Source: Clostridiales bacterium
GTDB lineage: Bacteria; Bacillota; Clostridia; Christensenellales; Borkfalkiaceae
Direction: 5' to 3'
Assembly (NCBI GenBank): GCA_015055805.1
Contig: SVHN01000011.1
Coordinates: 1-61,196 of the forward strand
DNA: 61,196 nucleotides
Shown: in pieces, positions 9,458 to 18,504 of the stretch
How the letters are laid out: every line of letters begins with the position of its first letter
Position numbering within the stretch: position 1 is the first letter of the stretch
The notes under the pieces: generated by a model
Seen by the model: only the letters and a program-made list of their open reading frames with translations
Databases searched by the model: none
Told to the model about the DNA's origin: nothing
Translations under genes and position numbers: made by a program

Positions 9458-9519
9458 ACGATTGAACAACTTTCTCCGCTATTAAAGAAAATTTTGTTGA
9501 CTTAACAACAAATCGCACT

Positions 9520-9648
9520 TTAAGGTTTCTCGTTTTTCTGTGTTTCTTCGATAATTTTCGGGGGTTTTTCATCTTTTAACGCCATAATATATGCGCCGTA
9601 CTGTTCGTCGGTGAGTTTTATTACTTTATTCTTTTTCTTTTTTGACAT
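9520..9648 (-). CDS. Small lysine-rich protein, 42 aa, unknown
   Basis: A short reading frame starting MSKKKKNKVIKLTDEQYGAY and ending in a proline/glutamate/lysine-rich tail. It is supported mainly by a perfect AAGGAGG site 6 bases before the ATG. It lies between the GNAT-like gene and the HEAT-like gene in the same orientation. I recognise no family. The basic head and the L-T-D-E-Q-Y segment, which resembles the start of a helix, are all that can be said. It could also be the leader peptide of the GNAT-like gene, although that gene has a promoter of its own downstream of this ORF. Confidence 0.5.
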   Translation of the reverse strand: MSKKKKNKVIKLTDEQYGAYIMALKDEKPPKIIEETQKNEKP

Positions 9649-9749
9649 AATAGCCTCCTTGAATTTGTTGGAATAAATTTCCGTACAGTATTATCGGCAA
9701 TGAGAGCCTTTTTTATACTGAAAATCAAGGCGGAATATTTATAGGCTAT

Positions 9750-9788
9750 AAAAAAGGGTTCTCACAATACTATATGTGAAAACCCTTT
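9750..9788 (-). terminator. Terminator after the HEAT-like gene
   Basis: AAAGGGTT and TCACA pair with TGTGA and AACCCTTT around a short AT loop, followed on the minus strand by a run of six T. It lies 11 bases past the stop at 9799. Confidence 0.88.
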
Positions 9789-9798
9789 GAGTTATGGT

Positions 9799-10632
9799 TT
9801 AATTTATTAATTTTTCGTTCTTGACGTTTTTTATTCTTTTATAGGTTTTATCTGCTGAAAAATCGCGTTCTTTGGTGTATTCACCGCCAAGCGTTTCTAT
9901 TGCGAACCTAAGTTCTTCAAAGTCGGCGTAGCTTATCTTTTCCTTTTCTATCGCCACGGTCAAAAACGGTATAGCGCGCTCGTCGCCGAACTTGCTTAAA
10001 TACCCTGCGTATACGGGGATATTTTCCTGATGTTTCATAAACTCTGCAACGAGAATATCGAACACTCTATCGTCGTTTTTGCAGTTGGAAAGTATTTCGG
10101 TAAGGTTTACCTTTTTGCTCTCTTCCACGTCCTTAAACTGAGCAAGGATTTTTTCCTTGACGCGCTCAGCAAATCCGCACAACAATTCGGTTGCGAGTTC
10201 CCTTATCACTTCGCTATAATCCCAAAGCACAAATTCAAGGTATCTATCCGCCGCTTTTTCCGAGTTCATATCCGATAACATATTCATTAGATACAGCGTA
10301 AACTCTTCGTCGTTATCCTGTTTCAATTCCTTACATAAAGCGTCTTCGTTTTTCTTGTTCCCCGTTATTGCCTCGCATAGAAAATCGGATACGGCAACGC
10401 CTTTATTTAAGTGACCTTTCAAGCACTCCAAAAGTTCTTCGCCACTATAATCTTTATAGAAAGTGTTCGGGGTTTTGCCGTCTAAATCTTTTAGCGATTT
10501 ATCGCCAAACTCAACGTAGAGTTCGGGTATTCTATTCTCGATCTCTTCAGGTTTAACTTTACCGATATTTTTATAAACGTAGTCGGATATATACTTATCA
10601 AAAAGTTCGTCTATATCTATTATTTTAATCAT
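9799..10632 (-). CDS. HEAT-repeat-like protein, function unknown
   Basis: 277 aa, acidic and mainly helical, with no signal peptide or membrane segment. The segments RELATELLCGFAERVKEKILAQ and FGDERAIPFLTVAIEKEKIS look like HEAT-type helical hairpins (degenerate alpha-solenoid). It overlaps the upstream TPR protein gene by 8 bases, so the two are almost certainly co-translated and may act together. Terminator follows. No enzymatic motif is visible and I do not assign a role. Confidence 0.75.
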   Translation of the reverse strand: MIKIIDIDELFDKYISDYVYKNIGKVKPEEIENRIPELYVEFGDKSLKDLDGKTPNTFYKDYSGEELLECLKGHLNKGVAVSDFLCEAITGNKKNEDALCKELKQDNDEEFTLYLMNMLSDMNSEKAADRYLEFVLWDYSEVIRELATELLCGFAERVKEKILAQFKDVEESKKVNLTEILSNCKNDDRVFDILVAEFMKHQENIPVYAGYLSKFGDERAIPFLTVAIEKEKISYADFEELRFAIETLGGEYTKERDFSADKTYKRIKNVKNEKLIN

Positions 10633-12307
10633 TTTTATCTCCTTTCAAAAGCCCCCTTAAAACGTCGAGCTTTTGTTTTTCTATCTCGAAAAAGTTCATA
10701 ACGTCCCTATCGCTTTTGCACCACTTAAACGCGCACTCAGACACGACGAGTGCCGCTATTTCTTCGTTAGTAACGTCCCTATCGGATATCTTGTCCTTAA
10801 GTTTATTATACACCTTATCGGTTATTAATGCAACTTTGTCAAGACCGTCGCCGTCCCAGAACGCCACGCGCGCTACGCACAGGGCGTATGCCGAAAAATA
10901 GACCGCTCCGTCGTCCTTTCGTTCGCACGCTAATTTCTTGGGTTTAATCCTTACGTAAAAATTCCCTGCAACCGCTCCGAATTTTTCCTTGTGTCCCTTT
11001 ACGATAAGAACGTATATTATAACGCGCTTTATTTCTTCTTTGACTTCGGGATCTATCAGCGCGGATAATAAAAGTTTCTTAGCGTATGGCGTATATCCCG
11101 ACGATAAGATATACACGGCGTCCCTTGCCGTCTGCCCGTCCGCGTGGTAAACTGCCCACTCCAAAAGGTTTTTCATCTCATCGTTGCGTACCGCCCACTC
11201 GATTTTTTCAGGGCTTTTAGCAATCGTTTGTATCTTTTGGCAATATTTTTTGGCTACCTTTTTAGGAAGTTCTTTAACGTACTCTAACGGCAACAGTTTT
11301 TCCGCCGTCTGCTCTCCGCTAATCAAGCGGTCTGCAAGGTCAAGATAATACTTAACGATACTGTCGGACGGATTCCATCTATACGCTGTTTTAAGTTGGT
11401 CTTTCGCACGGTCAAACCTTCCCAAATTTATAAGCGCGACACCGTAGAAAAAGCGCATGGTTAGTTCGTACGGTCTATCGTCTAAAATGTTTTCTAAGCA
11501 CTCTTTTACGGTAAGGTGGTCTTCTCGCTCTATCGCGCAAGTGGCTATCTTATACGCCTCGGTTTTTTCACCTTTTCTAACGCCCAAAGCCTTTCGGTAA
11601 TAATATTCCGCGTTATCAGCGTCTTCTCTCATATCGAAAACGGTGGAAAGATTGCACAGCGCAGTAACGTTTTCGCCGTGACGAACTAGCGAATCTCTAC
11701 ATACCGCCTCGGCAAGTTCTAGTTCGTCGCTCATAAACGACGCCACCGCAAGGTCGCCTGAAATCTCTTCGGTACGGTTTTCCTGCGGTATCCTTAAAAG
11801 GGATAACCTTGCCTCTTCAAACGCGCCTATTGCCAAGGCGTGTTTTGCGCGTTTTGTTTCAAAGGTATAGTCGGCGCGGTCAAAAGGATACGCCACCCTA
11901 TACGCGTTCTTCTTCATCTCTTCGCCCGAAAAGAAATCTATTATTTCCTTGTCCAGCCCGTCTTTCATAATCTGTCCGTCGGTGGTTAGTTTTAGGTGAA
12001 AATAATAGCTGGACGCCCAATAATTGTCTAGATAGAAAAAGTTTATAGCAAGTTCTTCGTAGGCTACCGAAACCTTTTCTTTCGGGGCTTTATCCATATA
12101 CATAAACCAAAACTTATTTGAAAGTTCCAAAAGCCCCATATCTGCGTAAGCGTCAGCAATATCCATTATAACTTCGTAGGTAAGCGATATGCTTTTTGCA
12201 GAAAACAAAAAGGCGAGCGCGCCTGAAAAGTCTTCTTTTCCTGCGCGTTCTTCGGCAAGTTTTCTATAAGTACCTACGCTTTTTATAAACGGAATAATCT
12301 GTCCCAT
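10625..12307 (-). CDS. TPR-repeat protein, function unknown
   Basis: 560 aa, soluble, with tetratricopeptide-like helix pairs across about residues 12-330, for example EDFSGALAFLFSAKSI, NLSTVFDMREDADNAEYYYRKAL and YGVALINLGRFDRAKDQLKTAYRWNP. The C-terminal 220 residues are helical without recognisable repeats. The gene starts 2 bases after hslO stops and overlaps the next gene by 8 bases, so hslO, this gene and the HEAT-like gene form one operon. TPR proteins are generally scaffolds; a link to Hsp33-mediated stress is only suggested by position. Confidence 0.82.
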   Translation of the reverse strand: MGQIIPFIKSVGTYRKLAEERAGKEDFSGALAFLFSAKSISLTYEVIMDIADAYADMGLLELSNKFWFMYMDKAPKEKVSVAYEELAINFFYLDNYWASSYYFHLKLTTDGQIMKDGLDKEIIDFFSGEEMKKNAYRVAYPFDRADYTFETKRAKHALAIGAFEEARLSLLRIPQENRTEEISGDLAVASFMSDELELAEAVCRDSLVRHGENVTALCNLSTVFDMREDADNAEYYYRKALGVRKGEKTEAYKIATCAIEREDHLTVKECLENILDDRPYELTMRFFYGVALINLGRFDRAKDQLKTAYRWNPSDSIVKYYLDLADRLISGEQTAEKLLPLEYVKELPKKVAKKYCQKIQTIAKSPEKIEWAVRNDEMKNLLEWAVYHADGQTARDAVYILSSGYTPYAKKLLLSALIDPEVKEEIKRVIIYVLIVKGHKEKFGAVAGNFYVRIKPKKLACERKDDGAVYFSAYALCVARVAFWDGDGLDKVALITDKVYNKLKDKISDRDVTNEEIAALVVSECAFKWCKSDRDVMNFFEIEKQKLDVLRGLLKGDKND

Positions 12308-12309
12308 GC

Positions 12310-13167
12310 TTACTTAAAAAATTTATCCACGTCATCTTTGGTGAAAACGTATTTCTTGTTACAGAACTGACAGTCCACCGTGACGTTACCTTCCTTTTCC
12401 ACTATATCGTCGAGTTCCTTTTTCCCTAAGGAAATAAGCACCCCTTCAATGTATTCTCTACTGCAAAGACAGTTGTACTTAGGCTCGTAAGCCGTGTACT
12501 CAACGTCCCCTATAAACTTATCGAATATACCTTCCGCACCTATCTCTTGTATCAGAGAAGAAACGTTATTCAACTGGCTCATAACGTCTTCCGCCATAAA
12601 GATAGCCGCATCACTTGCGCCGGGCATGACTTGCATTACAACGCCGCCTGCGCCCACGCACGTTCCGTCCGTGCCTATCTTGACACCCAAAGCGATTGCC
12701 GTGGGTTGCTGTTCACTATACGCGTAATAGGCGGTAAAGTCTTCGGCTATTTCACCGCTAACTAATTCCGCGCTGCCCGAATACGGATCTTTAAGTCCCA
12801 TACTGCGAACGACGGTAAGTCTGCCGTGTTTTCCTACGCAACCGCCGACGTCGAGTTTTCCGTCCGCACGAAGTGGAAGATCAGCCTGCGGATTGTCGAT
12901 AAAACCGCGCATGTCTAGGTCGCCGTTTCCACACACGGTAATCTTTCCGCCAACGCCGTCACCTGCAACGGTAACCGAAAGTTTATCCTTTTGGTTTTTT
13001 AAGTTGCTTGCCATAAAGGTGCATACGGTAAGAGTTCTGCCGAGTGCCGCCGCCGTTAACGGCGTGAGATTATGTATTTTAATTGCGTCGTTCACCATGT
13101 CCGTGGTATCTAACACCGACATGGATATTTGACCTTCAAATATCAAAGTTTTTAATAGTTTGTTCAA
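12310..13167 (-). CDS. hslO: Redox-regulated chaperone Hsp33
   Basis: Holdase activated by oxidation of a zinc-binding cysteine centre. 285 aa, typical length. The C-terminal zinc site is complete: CLC (in YNCLCSREY) plus CQFC (in DCQFCNKKY), matching the family CXC...CXXC pattern. The N-terminal domain contains GKITVCGNGDLDMRGFIDNP. The start codon is TTG with GGAGG 6 bases upstream, which supports it over any downstream ATG. It heads an operon with the TPR and HEAT-like genes. Confidence 0.96.
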   Translation of the reverse strand: MNKLLKTLIFEGQISMSVLDTTDMVNDAIKIHNLTPLTAAALGRTLTVCTFMASNLKNQKDKLSVTVAGDGVGGKITVCGNGDLDMRGFIDNPQADLPLRADGKLDVGGCVGKHGRLTVVRSMGLKDPYSGSAELVSGEIAEDFTAYYAYSEQQPTAIALGVKIGTDGTCVGAGGVVMQVMPGASDAAIFMAEDVMSQLNNVSSLIQEIGAEGIFDKFIGDVEYTAYEPKYNCLCSREYIEGVLISLGKKELDDIVEKEGNVTVDCQFCNKKYVFTKDDVDKFFK

Positions 13168-13202
13168 GGTTTGCCTCCAAGCGAATAAACGCTCTTTTCT
13201 AT

Positions 13203-13236
13203 CAAAAACGCCTTGAGAATATCTAAGGCGTTTTTA
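13203..13236 (-). terminator. Terminator after the polytopic membrane protein gene
   Basis: AACGCCTT is inverted as AAGGCGTT around 10 bases and is followed on the minus strand by T residues. It lies 7 bases past the stop at 13243. Confidence 0.85.
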
Positions 13237-13242
13237 TAAAGA

Positions 13243-14514
13243 CTATTTGTTTCTGTTGCGCTTAGCAAGTTCTTTCTTTGCTTTTTCTATGCGCTTTTCT
13301 CTATCTTCTTTTTCCTGATTTTCAATCGCGATTTCTTCTTCGGACTGCTGGAATTGAGGATCGTTCTTGTGTTCTTCAACGTATTTTTGATGGTCTTCTA
13401 TAATTCTCTGCTTGCTTTCGTTAAGTTTGATTATATCTTCACGCCTAAACGACGTCGGCAACTCTTCAAGTTTAAGGTCGTCTGTAATAGGCTTAATAGG
13501 TCTTGAACTGAGCGCAGTTTTCGACGCCATTGCAATCTGCTCTCTGTACTGTTTAAGCGCGCCAGCGTCGCTTTCTTTAATCTTCTCGTAAATACCCCTA
13601 TTCTTCTGAGCACCTGGGACTTTATCGTTAATGAACTTATCGTAAGACCATTGGCAGAAATCCGTCCATACCAAGAATATAAGTGACAACCCGAATAAAA
13701 GTATAAGCATAATTCCGAGCGTTTGCATAAATCTTCCGAACAGCAAGAATATAAACGGCAACGCGCCGAGCGCAAGGAAGAAAATGTTTTGCGGGAACAT
13801 ACCTATCGTCAAAAGGAAAGAGTTCTTCAAAAGTTGACGGAACTTAATGTCGTAAGTTACCGACATAGTTATCATGTGGAAGGTCATTATGGAATATAGC
13901 GCAAGTAAACTGTACGACAATATTTCCGACACGACGAACATCCATTTGTGGTCCGCGCCCATAGCAATGCTCTGTTCGCACATAGCAACCGACAGCATGG
14001 TAAAATAGAATACCAGCGAATAGGTTAATGCAATAATAAGCATCTGTTTGATGTTTTGCTTTACGCCACGCCAAAAGTCGTTAGCAACGAAAATACCTTC
14101 GGTCCAAACCATATTCCTTATTACGTATGCGCCGCCCGAGATTCCAACCGCCGCTATACACGATACTATCGGCAAAAACAGATACATAAGCATGTTTACG
14201 TTAAAGACTATGTTTTCCGAATACCCAACGAGCGAAGTTGCCGCCGCGTACCCTACGCCAAAGCCTTGGTTAAAGGGATATAAAACGCCGTAGTTGACAA
14301 GCGCGATATACCTAAAAAATATAAGAGCGACCAAGGGAATAAAGAATAAAAGCATTAAAAGGTTGATGATAACCAGTTTCCAAAATCTTCCCTTAAAAAT
14401 ATCCCAAAACAACTCCCAACGGTTAGAGGGAAGTTGCGCTCTTGCATAGCCTTCGGATTTTTCTTTACCGAGCAACATTCTGTCGATTAAGCCCTGTTTC
14501 TTTTTCTGTGCCAT
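13243..14514 (-). CDS. Polytopic membrane protein (YesL/DUF624-like), function unknown
   Basis: 423 aa with an N-terminal cytoplasmic segment containing PSNRWELFWDIFKGRFWKL, about six hydrophobic helices (roughly residues 50-300) and a long charged C-terminal tail rich in E, K and Q with a run of KRIEKAKKELAKRNR. The N-terminal W-x-x-F and the overall pattern recall the YesL/DUF624 membrane proteins of Firmicutes. The ATG at 14514 is preferred over the adjacent GTG at 14517 because GGAG lies 6 bases before it. It is monocistronic, divergent from asd, with a 16-bp palindrome between them. Confidence 0.72.
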   Translation of the reverse strand: MAQKKKQGLIDRMLLGKEKSEGYARAQLPSNRWELFWDIFKGRFWKLVIINLLMLLFFIPLVALIFFRYIALVNYGVLYPFNQGFGVGYAAATSLVGYSENIVFNVNMLMYLFLPIVSCIAAVGISGGAYVIRNMVWTEGIFVANDFWRGVKQNIKQMLIIALTYSLVFYFTMLSVAMCEQSIAMGADHKWMFVVSEILSYSLLALYSIMTFHMITMSVTYDIKFRQLLKNSFLLTIGMFPQNIFFLALGALPFIFLLFGRFMQTLGIMLILLFGLSLIFLVWTDFCQWSYDKFINDKVPGAQKNRGIYEKIKESDAGALKQYREQIAMASKTALSSRPIKPITDDLKLEELPTSFRREDIIKLNESKQRIIEDHQKYVEEHKNDPQFQQSEEEIAIENQEKEDREKRIEKAKKELAKRNRNK

Positions 14515-14602
14515 CACGTTCTCCGTCTATATTATTTCCACACTAGGATCTTTTTCAGCAAAAAAATTCCGCCGAAAAAGGTTTCTCAAAAACTATATTG
14601 CT

Positions 14603-14618
14603 TTTAGTGTACACTAAA
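14603..14618. promoter_or_regulatory. 16-bp perfect palindrome in a divergent intergenic region
   Basis: TTTAGTGTACACTAAA lies between the membrane protein gene (minus) and asd (plus). Plausible promoters overlap it on both strands (minus TTGTAA-17-TACACT; plus TTGCTT-17-TAAATA), so it looks like an operator for a dimeric regulator. The regulator is not identifiable in the window. A second, looser inverted repeat (AAGTAAA/TTTACTT, about 14655-14675) lies nearer to asd. I see no riboswitch in the 214-base gap. Confidence 0.5.
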
Positions 14619-14728
14619 TTTAAATATTTTACAAACAAAAATCGCGTATTAAGTAAAAAAAACTTTACTTTTTGCTCTCGGTTTGTTAAACTATGCTTAT
14701 ATTATGTTTATCAGGAGTATAAAACGCA

Positions 14729-15742
14729 ATGAAAAAGTACAACGTAGCAGTCGTCGGTGCAACCGGCATGGTAGGAAATAAGTTTTTGGAAGTTTTGACC
14801 GAAAAACAACTTCCCGTTGAAAATTATTATTTATTCGCATCTGCTAAATCCGCAGGCAAGGTAATCGACTTTATGGGCAAACCCCACGAGATTATCGAGC
14901 TTAGCGAAAAAAATATTGAAGGTAAGAACATTGATATCGCGCTTTTCTCTGCTGGCGGTGACGTCAGCAAACAGTTTGCGCCCATATTTGCTAAACACGG
15001 CATTTTGGTCGTTGATAATTCTAGCGCGTGGAGAAGAGATCCCGAAGTTCCGCTAGTAGTTCCAGAGTGTAACGCTGAAGATATCAAGTGGCATAAAAAT
15101 ATTATTGCTAACCCCAACTGCTCGACCATACAAGCTATGGTTGTTCTTAAACCCTTACACGAGGCGTTCAAGATTAAGAGAGTTATTTACTCGACCTATC
15201 AGGCTGTATCAGGCGCAGGCGTAAAAGGCTTTAACGACCTTAAAGGTGGTATCTGTGGCGAAGCACCCCAGAAATTCCCCTATCCTATCTTTGGCAACTG
15301 TATTCCGCATATCGACGTGTTTATGGACAACGGTTACACTAAGGAAGAAGATAAGATGATTTTTGAAACCAAGAAAATTCTTAACGACCAGTCGATTAAG
15401 GTTACGGCTACTTGCGTTAGAGTTCCCGTATACTTCGGTCATAGCGAGTCAATAAACATTGAGTTTGAAAAGGCTTGCACTCCCGAACAGGTTAAGGAAA
15501 TTTTGGCAAACGCTGAAGGCGTTGTCGTTCAGGACGACGTTAAGAACAACGTTTACCCCATGGCTTTAACCGCTGAGAATAAGAACGAAGTTTTCGTTGG
15601 AAGAATTAGACGTGACGACACGGTAGAAAACGGCATCAATCTCTGGTGCGTTGCCGACAATATTAGAAAAGGCGCGGCAACCAACGCCGTTCAGATTGCT
15701 GAAAAGGCTATCGCTCTTGACGCAATCAAAGGTAAAATCTAA
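14729..15742 (+). CDS. asd: Aspartate-semialdehyde dehydrogenase
   Basis: Reduces aspartyl phosphate to aspartate semialdehyde, the branch point for lysine/diaminopimelate, threonine and methionine. 337 aa. The NADP-binding N-terminus reads VAVVGATGMVGNKFLEVL. The catalytic cysteine is in NPNCSTIQ (about residue 133), and SGAGVKGFNDL and RVPVYFGHSES are family segments. An AGGAG site precedes the ATG. First gene of the plus-strand run asd-dapA-dapB-yggS-sepF, 24 bases before dapA. Confidence 0.97.
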   Translation: MKKYNVAVVGATGMVGNKFLEVLTEKQLPVENYYLFASAKSAGKVIDFMGKPHEIIELSEKNIEGKNIDIALFSAGGDVSKQFAPIFAKHGILVVDNSSAWRRDPEVPLVVPECNAEDIKWHKNIIANPNCSTIQAMVVLKPLHEAFKIKRVIYSTYQAVSGAGVKGFNDLKGGICGEAPQKFPYPIFGNCIPHIDVFMDNGYTKEEDKMIFETKKILNDQSIKVTATCVRVPVYFGHSESINIEFEKACTPEQVKEILANAEGVVVQDDVKNNVYPMALTAENKNEVFVGRIRRDDTVENGINLWCVADNIRKGAATNAVQIAEKAIALDAIKGKI

Positions 15743-15766
15743 AATTTGAAATAAAAGGATATCCTT

Positions 15767-16660
15767 ATGAACAAAACAATTTTCAAGGGTACTTGTACGG
15801 CGGCAATAACACCTTTTACCGCAGACGGTGTTGATTACGACGCCTTTGCCCGTCAAATCGAATATCAGATCAATAACGGCATAGACGCGCTTTGCGTACT
15901 CGGTACTACCGGCGAAGCACCTACTATTACCGATTCCGAATACGACAGTATTGCTAAGTTTGCTTACGACAAAATCGCAGGCAGGGTTAAGTTTATTCTC
16001 GGTTCTGGTAGCAACTGCACTAAAAAGGCTATTGAGAAAAGTCAGTTAGCGCAAAAAATAGGCGCGGACGGCTTACTTGTCGTTACCCCCTACTATAACA
16101 AATGCACCCAAAAGGGTTTGGTAAAATATTATAACGATATCTGCAACAACGTGGATATCCCCGTTCTTTGCTACAACGTTCCAGCGCGTACGGGTGTAAA
16201 TATTCTTCCACGCACTATGGAAGAAATCGCTGAACACAAGAATATCGGCGGAATAAAGGAAGCGTGCGGAAACATGGAACAGATCTGCGAAACCGCTCGT
16301 CTTATCCGTGGCAAAACCGCACTCTATTCGGGTGACGACAACCTTAACTTAGCAATGATGTCCATAGGTTCTATGGGGCTTATATCGGTTGCGTCTAACA
16401 TTGCGCCGAGAGAAGTTGGCGACGTTGCAAGACTTTATTTTTCTGGTAGAAACAAAGAGGCTTACGAATTGCAAGAAAGACTTCTTCCATTAATCGACGC
16501 TATGTTCGTGGAAGTCAATCCTATCCCCGTCAAGAAAGCGTCCGAACTTATCGGACTTGGCAGCGGAATAGTTCGCGCGCCGCTTACCGAACTTGAAGAC
16601 GAACACACCGAACAGATGATCAAAATCTTAAAAGACTTCGGTTTTTGCATTAAGGAGTAA
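15767..16660 (+). CDS. dapA: 4-hydroxy-tetrahydrodipicolinate synthase
   Basis: Condenses pyruvate with aspartate semialdehyde, the committed step to diaminopimelate and lysine. 297 aa TIM barrel. The pyruvate-binding LGTTGEAPT motif is at about residues 45-53, the catalytic tyrosine is in CYNVPARTG, and the Schiff-base lysine is in GGIKEACGN (about residue 164). It sits between asd and dapB with 2 bases separating it from dapB, consistent with one operon. Confidence 0.97.
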   Translation: MNKTIFKGTCTAAITPFTADGVDYDAFARQIEYQINNGIDALCVLGTTGEAPTITDSEYDSIAKFAYDKIAGRVKFILGSGSNCTKKAIEKSQLAQKIGADGLLVVTPYYNKCTQKGLVKYYNDICNNVDIPVLCYNVPARTGVNILPRTMEEIAEHKNIGGIKEACGNMEQICETARLIRGKTALYSGDDNLNLAMMSIGSMGLISVASNIAPREVGDVARLYFSGRNKEAYELQERLLPLIDAMFVEVNPIPVKKASELIGLGSGIVRAPLTELEDEHTEQMIKILKDFGFCIKE

Positions 16661-16662
16661 TT

Positions 16663-17418
16663 ATGGCAAATATACTCATTAGCGGTGCTAACGGAAAAAT
16701 GGGCAAAAAGGTGTTTGAGGCGGCAGGATTTAACGACCTTTCAAAAGCCGTTTGCGGCGTGGATATCACCTGTGATTTTTCTAACCCCAACTTTCCCGTT
16801 TACAATAGTTTCGATAAAGTTACCGAAAAGGTTGACGTCGTGGTGGACTTCTCTTCCCCCGTCTGCCTAGACAATATTCTAAACTTCTGTTTTAAGAATA
16901 ACTGTCCAGCCGTTCTTTGCACTACCGGATATACCGAATCGGATATCGAAAAGATAAACGCCGCTAGCAAGAAGATTGCAGTCTTCCGTTCGGGTAATAT
17001 GTCGCTTGGCGTAAACCTTCTTCTTGACCTAGTAAAAAAGGCGGCGGCTACCCTATACGGATTCGATATTGAAATTATAGAAAAACACCACAACCAAAAA
17101 GTGGACGCGCCGAGCGGTACTGCCCTTATGCTTGCGGACGCTGCAAAAGAAGTTCTGCCCGAAAAAGAGTATACATACGGCAGAAAAGGTATTTGCGGTA
17201 AACGCGACAAAAAGGAAATAGGTATACACGCAGTACGCGGCGGTAATATCGTTGGTGAACACGACGTTATTTTTGCAGGCAACTTTGAAACGGTGACTAT
17301 ATCTCACCAAGCGACTGACCGCAGCGTTTTTGCAAACGGTGCTATCGCAGCGGCTAACTTTATCGCAGGCAAAAAGAGCGGACTTTATAACATGACCGAC
17401 GTTATAAATTCAAAATAA
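16663..17418 (+). CDS. dapB: 4-hydroxy-tetrahydrodipicolinate reductase
   Basis: NAD(P)H-dependent reductase following DapA. 251 aa. N-terminal nucleotide-binding SGANGKMGKKV, the active-site segment EKHHNQKVDAPSGTA (about 143-157) with the catalytic histidine pair and lysine, and the C-terminal SVFANGAIAAANF. GGAG lies upstream of the ATG. Its stop codon overlaps the yggS start (TAATG). The remaining lysine-branch genes are not in the window. Confidence 0.97.
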   Translation: MANILISGANGKMGKKVFEAAGFNDLSKAVCGVDITCDFSNPNFPVYNSFDKVTEKVDVVVDFSSPVCLDNILNFCFKNNCPAVLCTTGYTESDIEKINAASKKIAVFRSGNMSLGVNLLLDLVKKAAATLYGFDIEIIEKHHNQKVDAPSGTALMLADAAKEVLPEKEYTYGRKGICGKRDKKEIGIHAVRGGNIVGEHDVIFAGNFETVTISHQATDRSVFANGAIAAANFIAGKKSGLYNMTDVINSK

Positions 17419-18095
17419 TGAATACACAAAACCTTAAAGCCGTCTTAGAAGAAATATCAAATGGCAACAACCTTGGTGAAAAAATCACCCTAGTTGGCGC
17501 GACTAAGACTATGAGCGCGGAAACCATTAACGACGCTATAAGCGCAGGGCTTAAAGTCGTTGCGGAAAACCGAGTACAAGAATTTAGGGAAAAACACGAT
17601 AAAATCGTGGGTGCGGAACAACAGTTTATCGGGCATCTGCAAACCAACAAGGTCAAGTATCTTGTAGGAAAAGTTTCCCTTATTCAGTCGGTTGATAGCG
17701 TGCATTTAGCAGAAGAAATATCTAAGCAGGCAATAAAACTTAATACCGTGCAAAACGTACTTATCGAAATAAACGTTGGCGGTGAACTCTCAAAAAGCGG
17801 ATTTGATACCGATAACGCTGAGAGTTTTGTTAAAGAGATTGCATCTAACCTTAACGGCGTCAAAGTCGTTGGACTTATGGCAATGCTACCCCAGACCGAC
17901 GATAAAGAACTACTTAAAGAATTGTGCTTGAAAATGCGCGGAATTTATGATAAACTAAAATCTAGTGGACTTAACCTTTCCATACTTTCAATGGGTATGT
18001 CCTCTGATTATAAAATCGCTATAAATAACGGCAGTAATATGATAAGGCTTGGCAGAACTATTTTCGGCGAAAGAAATTACGGAGAGAAAATATAA
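17418..18095 (+). CDS. yggS: Pyridoxal-phosphate homeostasis protein (YggS/PLPBP family)
   Basis: Small PLP-binding TIM-barrel protein involved in vitamin B6 and amino-acid homeostasis; it has no known catalytic activity. 225 aa. The PLP lysine is in LVGATKTMSAETI (about residue 30). Other family segments are AENRVQEFREKHD, FIGHLQTNKVKYLVGKVSLIQSVDS and the C-terminal MGMSSDYKIAI ... IRLGRTIFGER. It is coupled by TAATG overlaps to dapB upstream and sepF downstream. Neighbouring yggS and sepF is a common Firmicute arrangement within the division cluster; here it is attached to the dap genes. Confidence 0.95.
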   Translation: MNTQNLKAVLEEISNGNNLGEKITLVGATKTMSAETINDAISAGLKVVAENRVQEFREKHDKIVGAEQQFIGHLQTNKVKYLVGKVSLIQSVDSVHLAEEISKQAIKLNTVQNVLIEINVGGELSKSGFDTDNAESFVKEIASNLNGVKVVGLMAMLPQTDDKELLKELCLKMRGIYDKLKSSGLNLSILSMGMSSDYKIAINNGSNMIRLGRTIFGERNYGEKI

Positions 18096-18430
18096 TGGGA
18101 CTTTTTGATTTATTTGGTAAAGAACCTAAAACAAGAAACGATCGTGTAAACTTTGGTGAGTTTGAAACCGTTAAACCCGCTGAGCAGACCGCAGACACAA
18201 AAGGTCCTGTCTCGGTATTTTCACCGTCGTCATACTCTGACGTCGAAGTTATTATCGATTCGCTTAAAGCAGGTAAAAACACTATCGTTCATTTAACCGA
18301 ACTTAAACCCGAAACGGCGGTTAGAGTTTTGGATATGTTATCCGGTGCTATATACGCTTTGGGCGGCGGCATTTACGAGATGGGTAAAAACATCTTTATG
18401 TTCTCCCCTACGGGCGTTGAAGTTTATTGA
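18095..18430 (+). CDS. sepF: Cell division protein SepF
   Basis: Anchors and bundles FtsZ at the septum. 111 aa. It starts MGLFDLFGKE (amphipathic membrane-targeting helix in the family), then a short linker, then the SepF fold with VIIDSLKAGKNTIVHLTEL and RVLDMLSGAIYALGGGI. The start overlaps the yggS stop codon. Last gene of the operon, followed by a terminator at 18455-18485. It is shorter than the B. subtilis protein because of a short linker. Confidence 0.94.
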   Translation: MGLFDLFGKEPKTRNDRVNFGEFETVKPAEQTADTKGPVSVFSPSSYSDVEVIIDSLKAGKNTIVHLTELKPETAVRVLDMLSGAIYALGGGIYEMGKNIFMFSPTGVEVY

Positions 18431-18454
18431 TTAGATTTAAAGAGATTTAAAGTT

Positions 18455-18485
18455 AAAAAGGCAGGATCAAACCTGCCTTTTTTGT
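18455..18485. terminator. Bidirectional terminator between sepF and the permease gene
   Basis: AAAGGCAGG/CCTGCCTTT, a perfect 9-bp stem with a 6-base loop, followed by T6 on the plus strand and a shorter T-run on the minus strand. It serves convergent genes. Confidence 0.9.
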
Positions 18486-18504
18486 TTTTCTTAATGATTT
18501 TCCG

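Noticed and set aside
14520-14728. Lysine riboswitch upstream of asd-dapA-dapB
   Set aside because: The gap is only about 210 bases and shows none of the conserved lysine-riboswitch helices or a terminator; only a palindrome and promoter-like sequences are seen.
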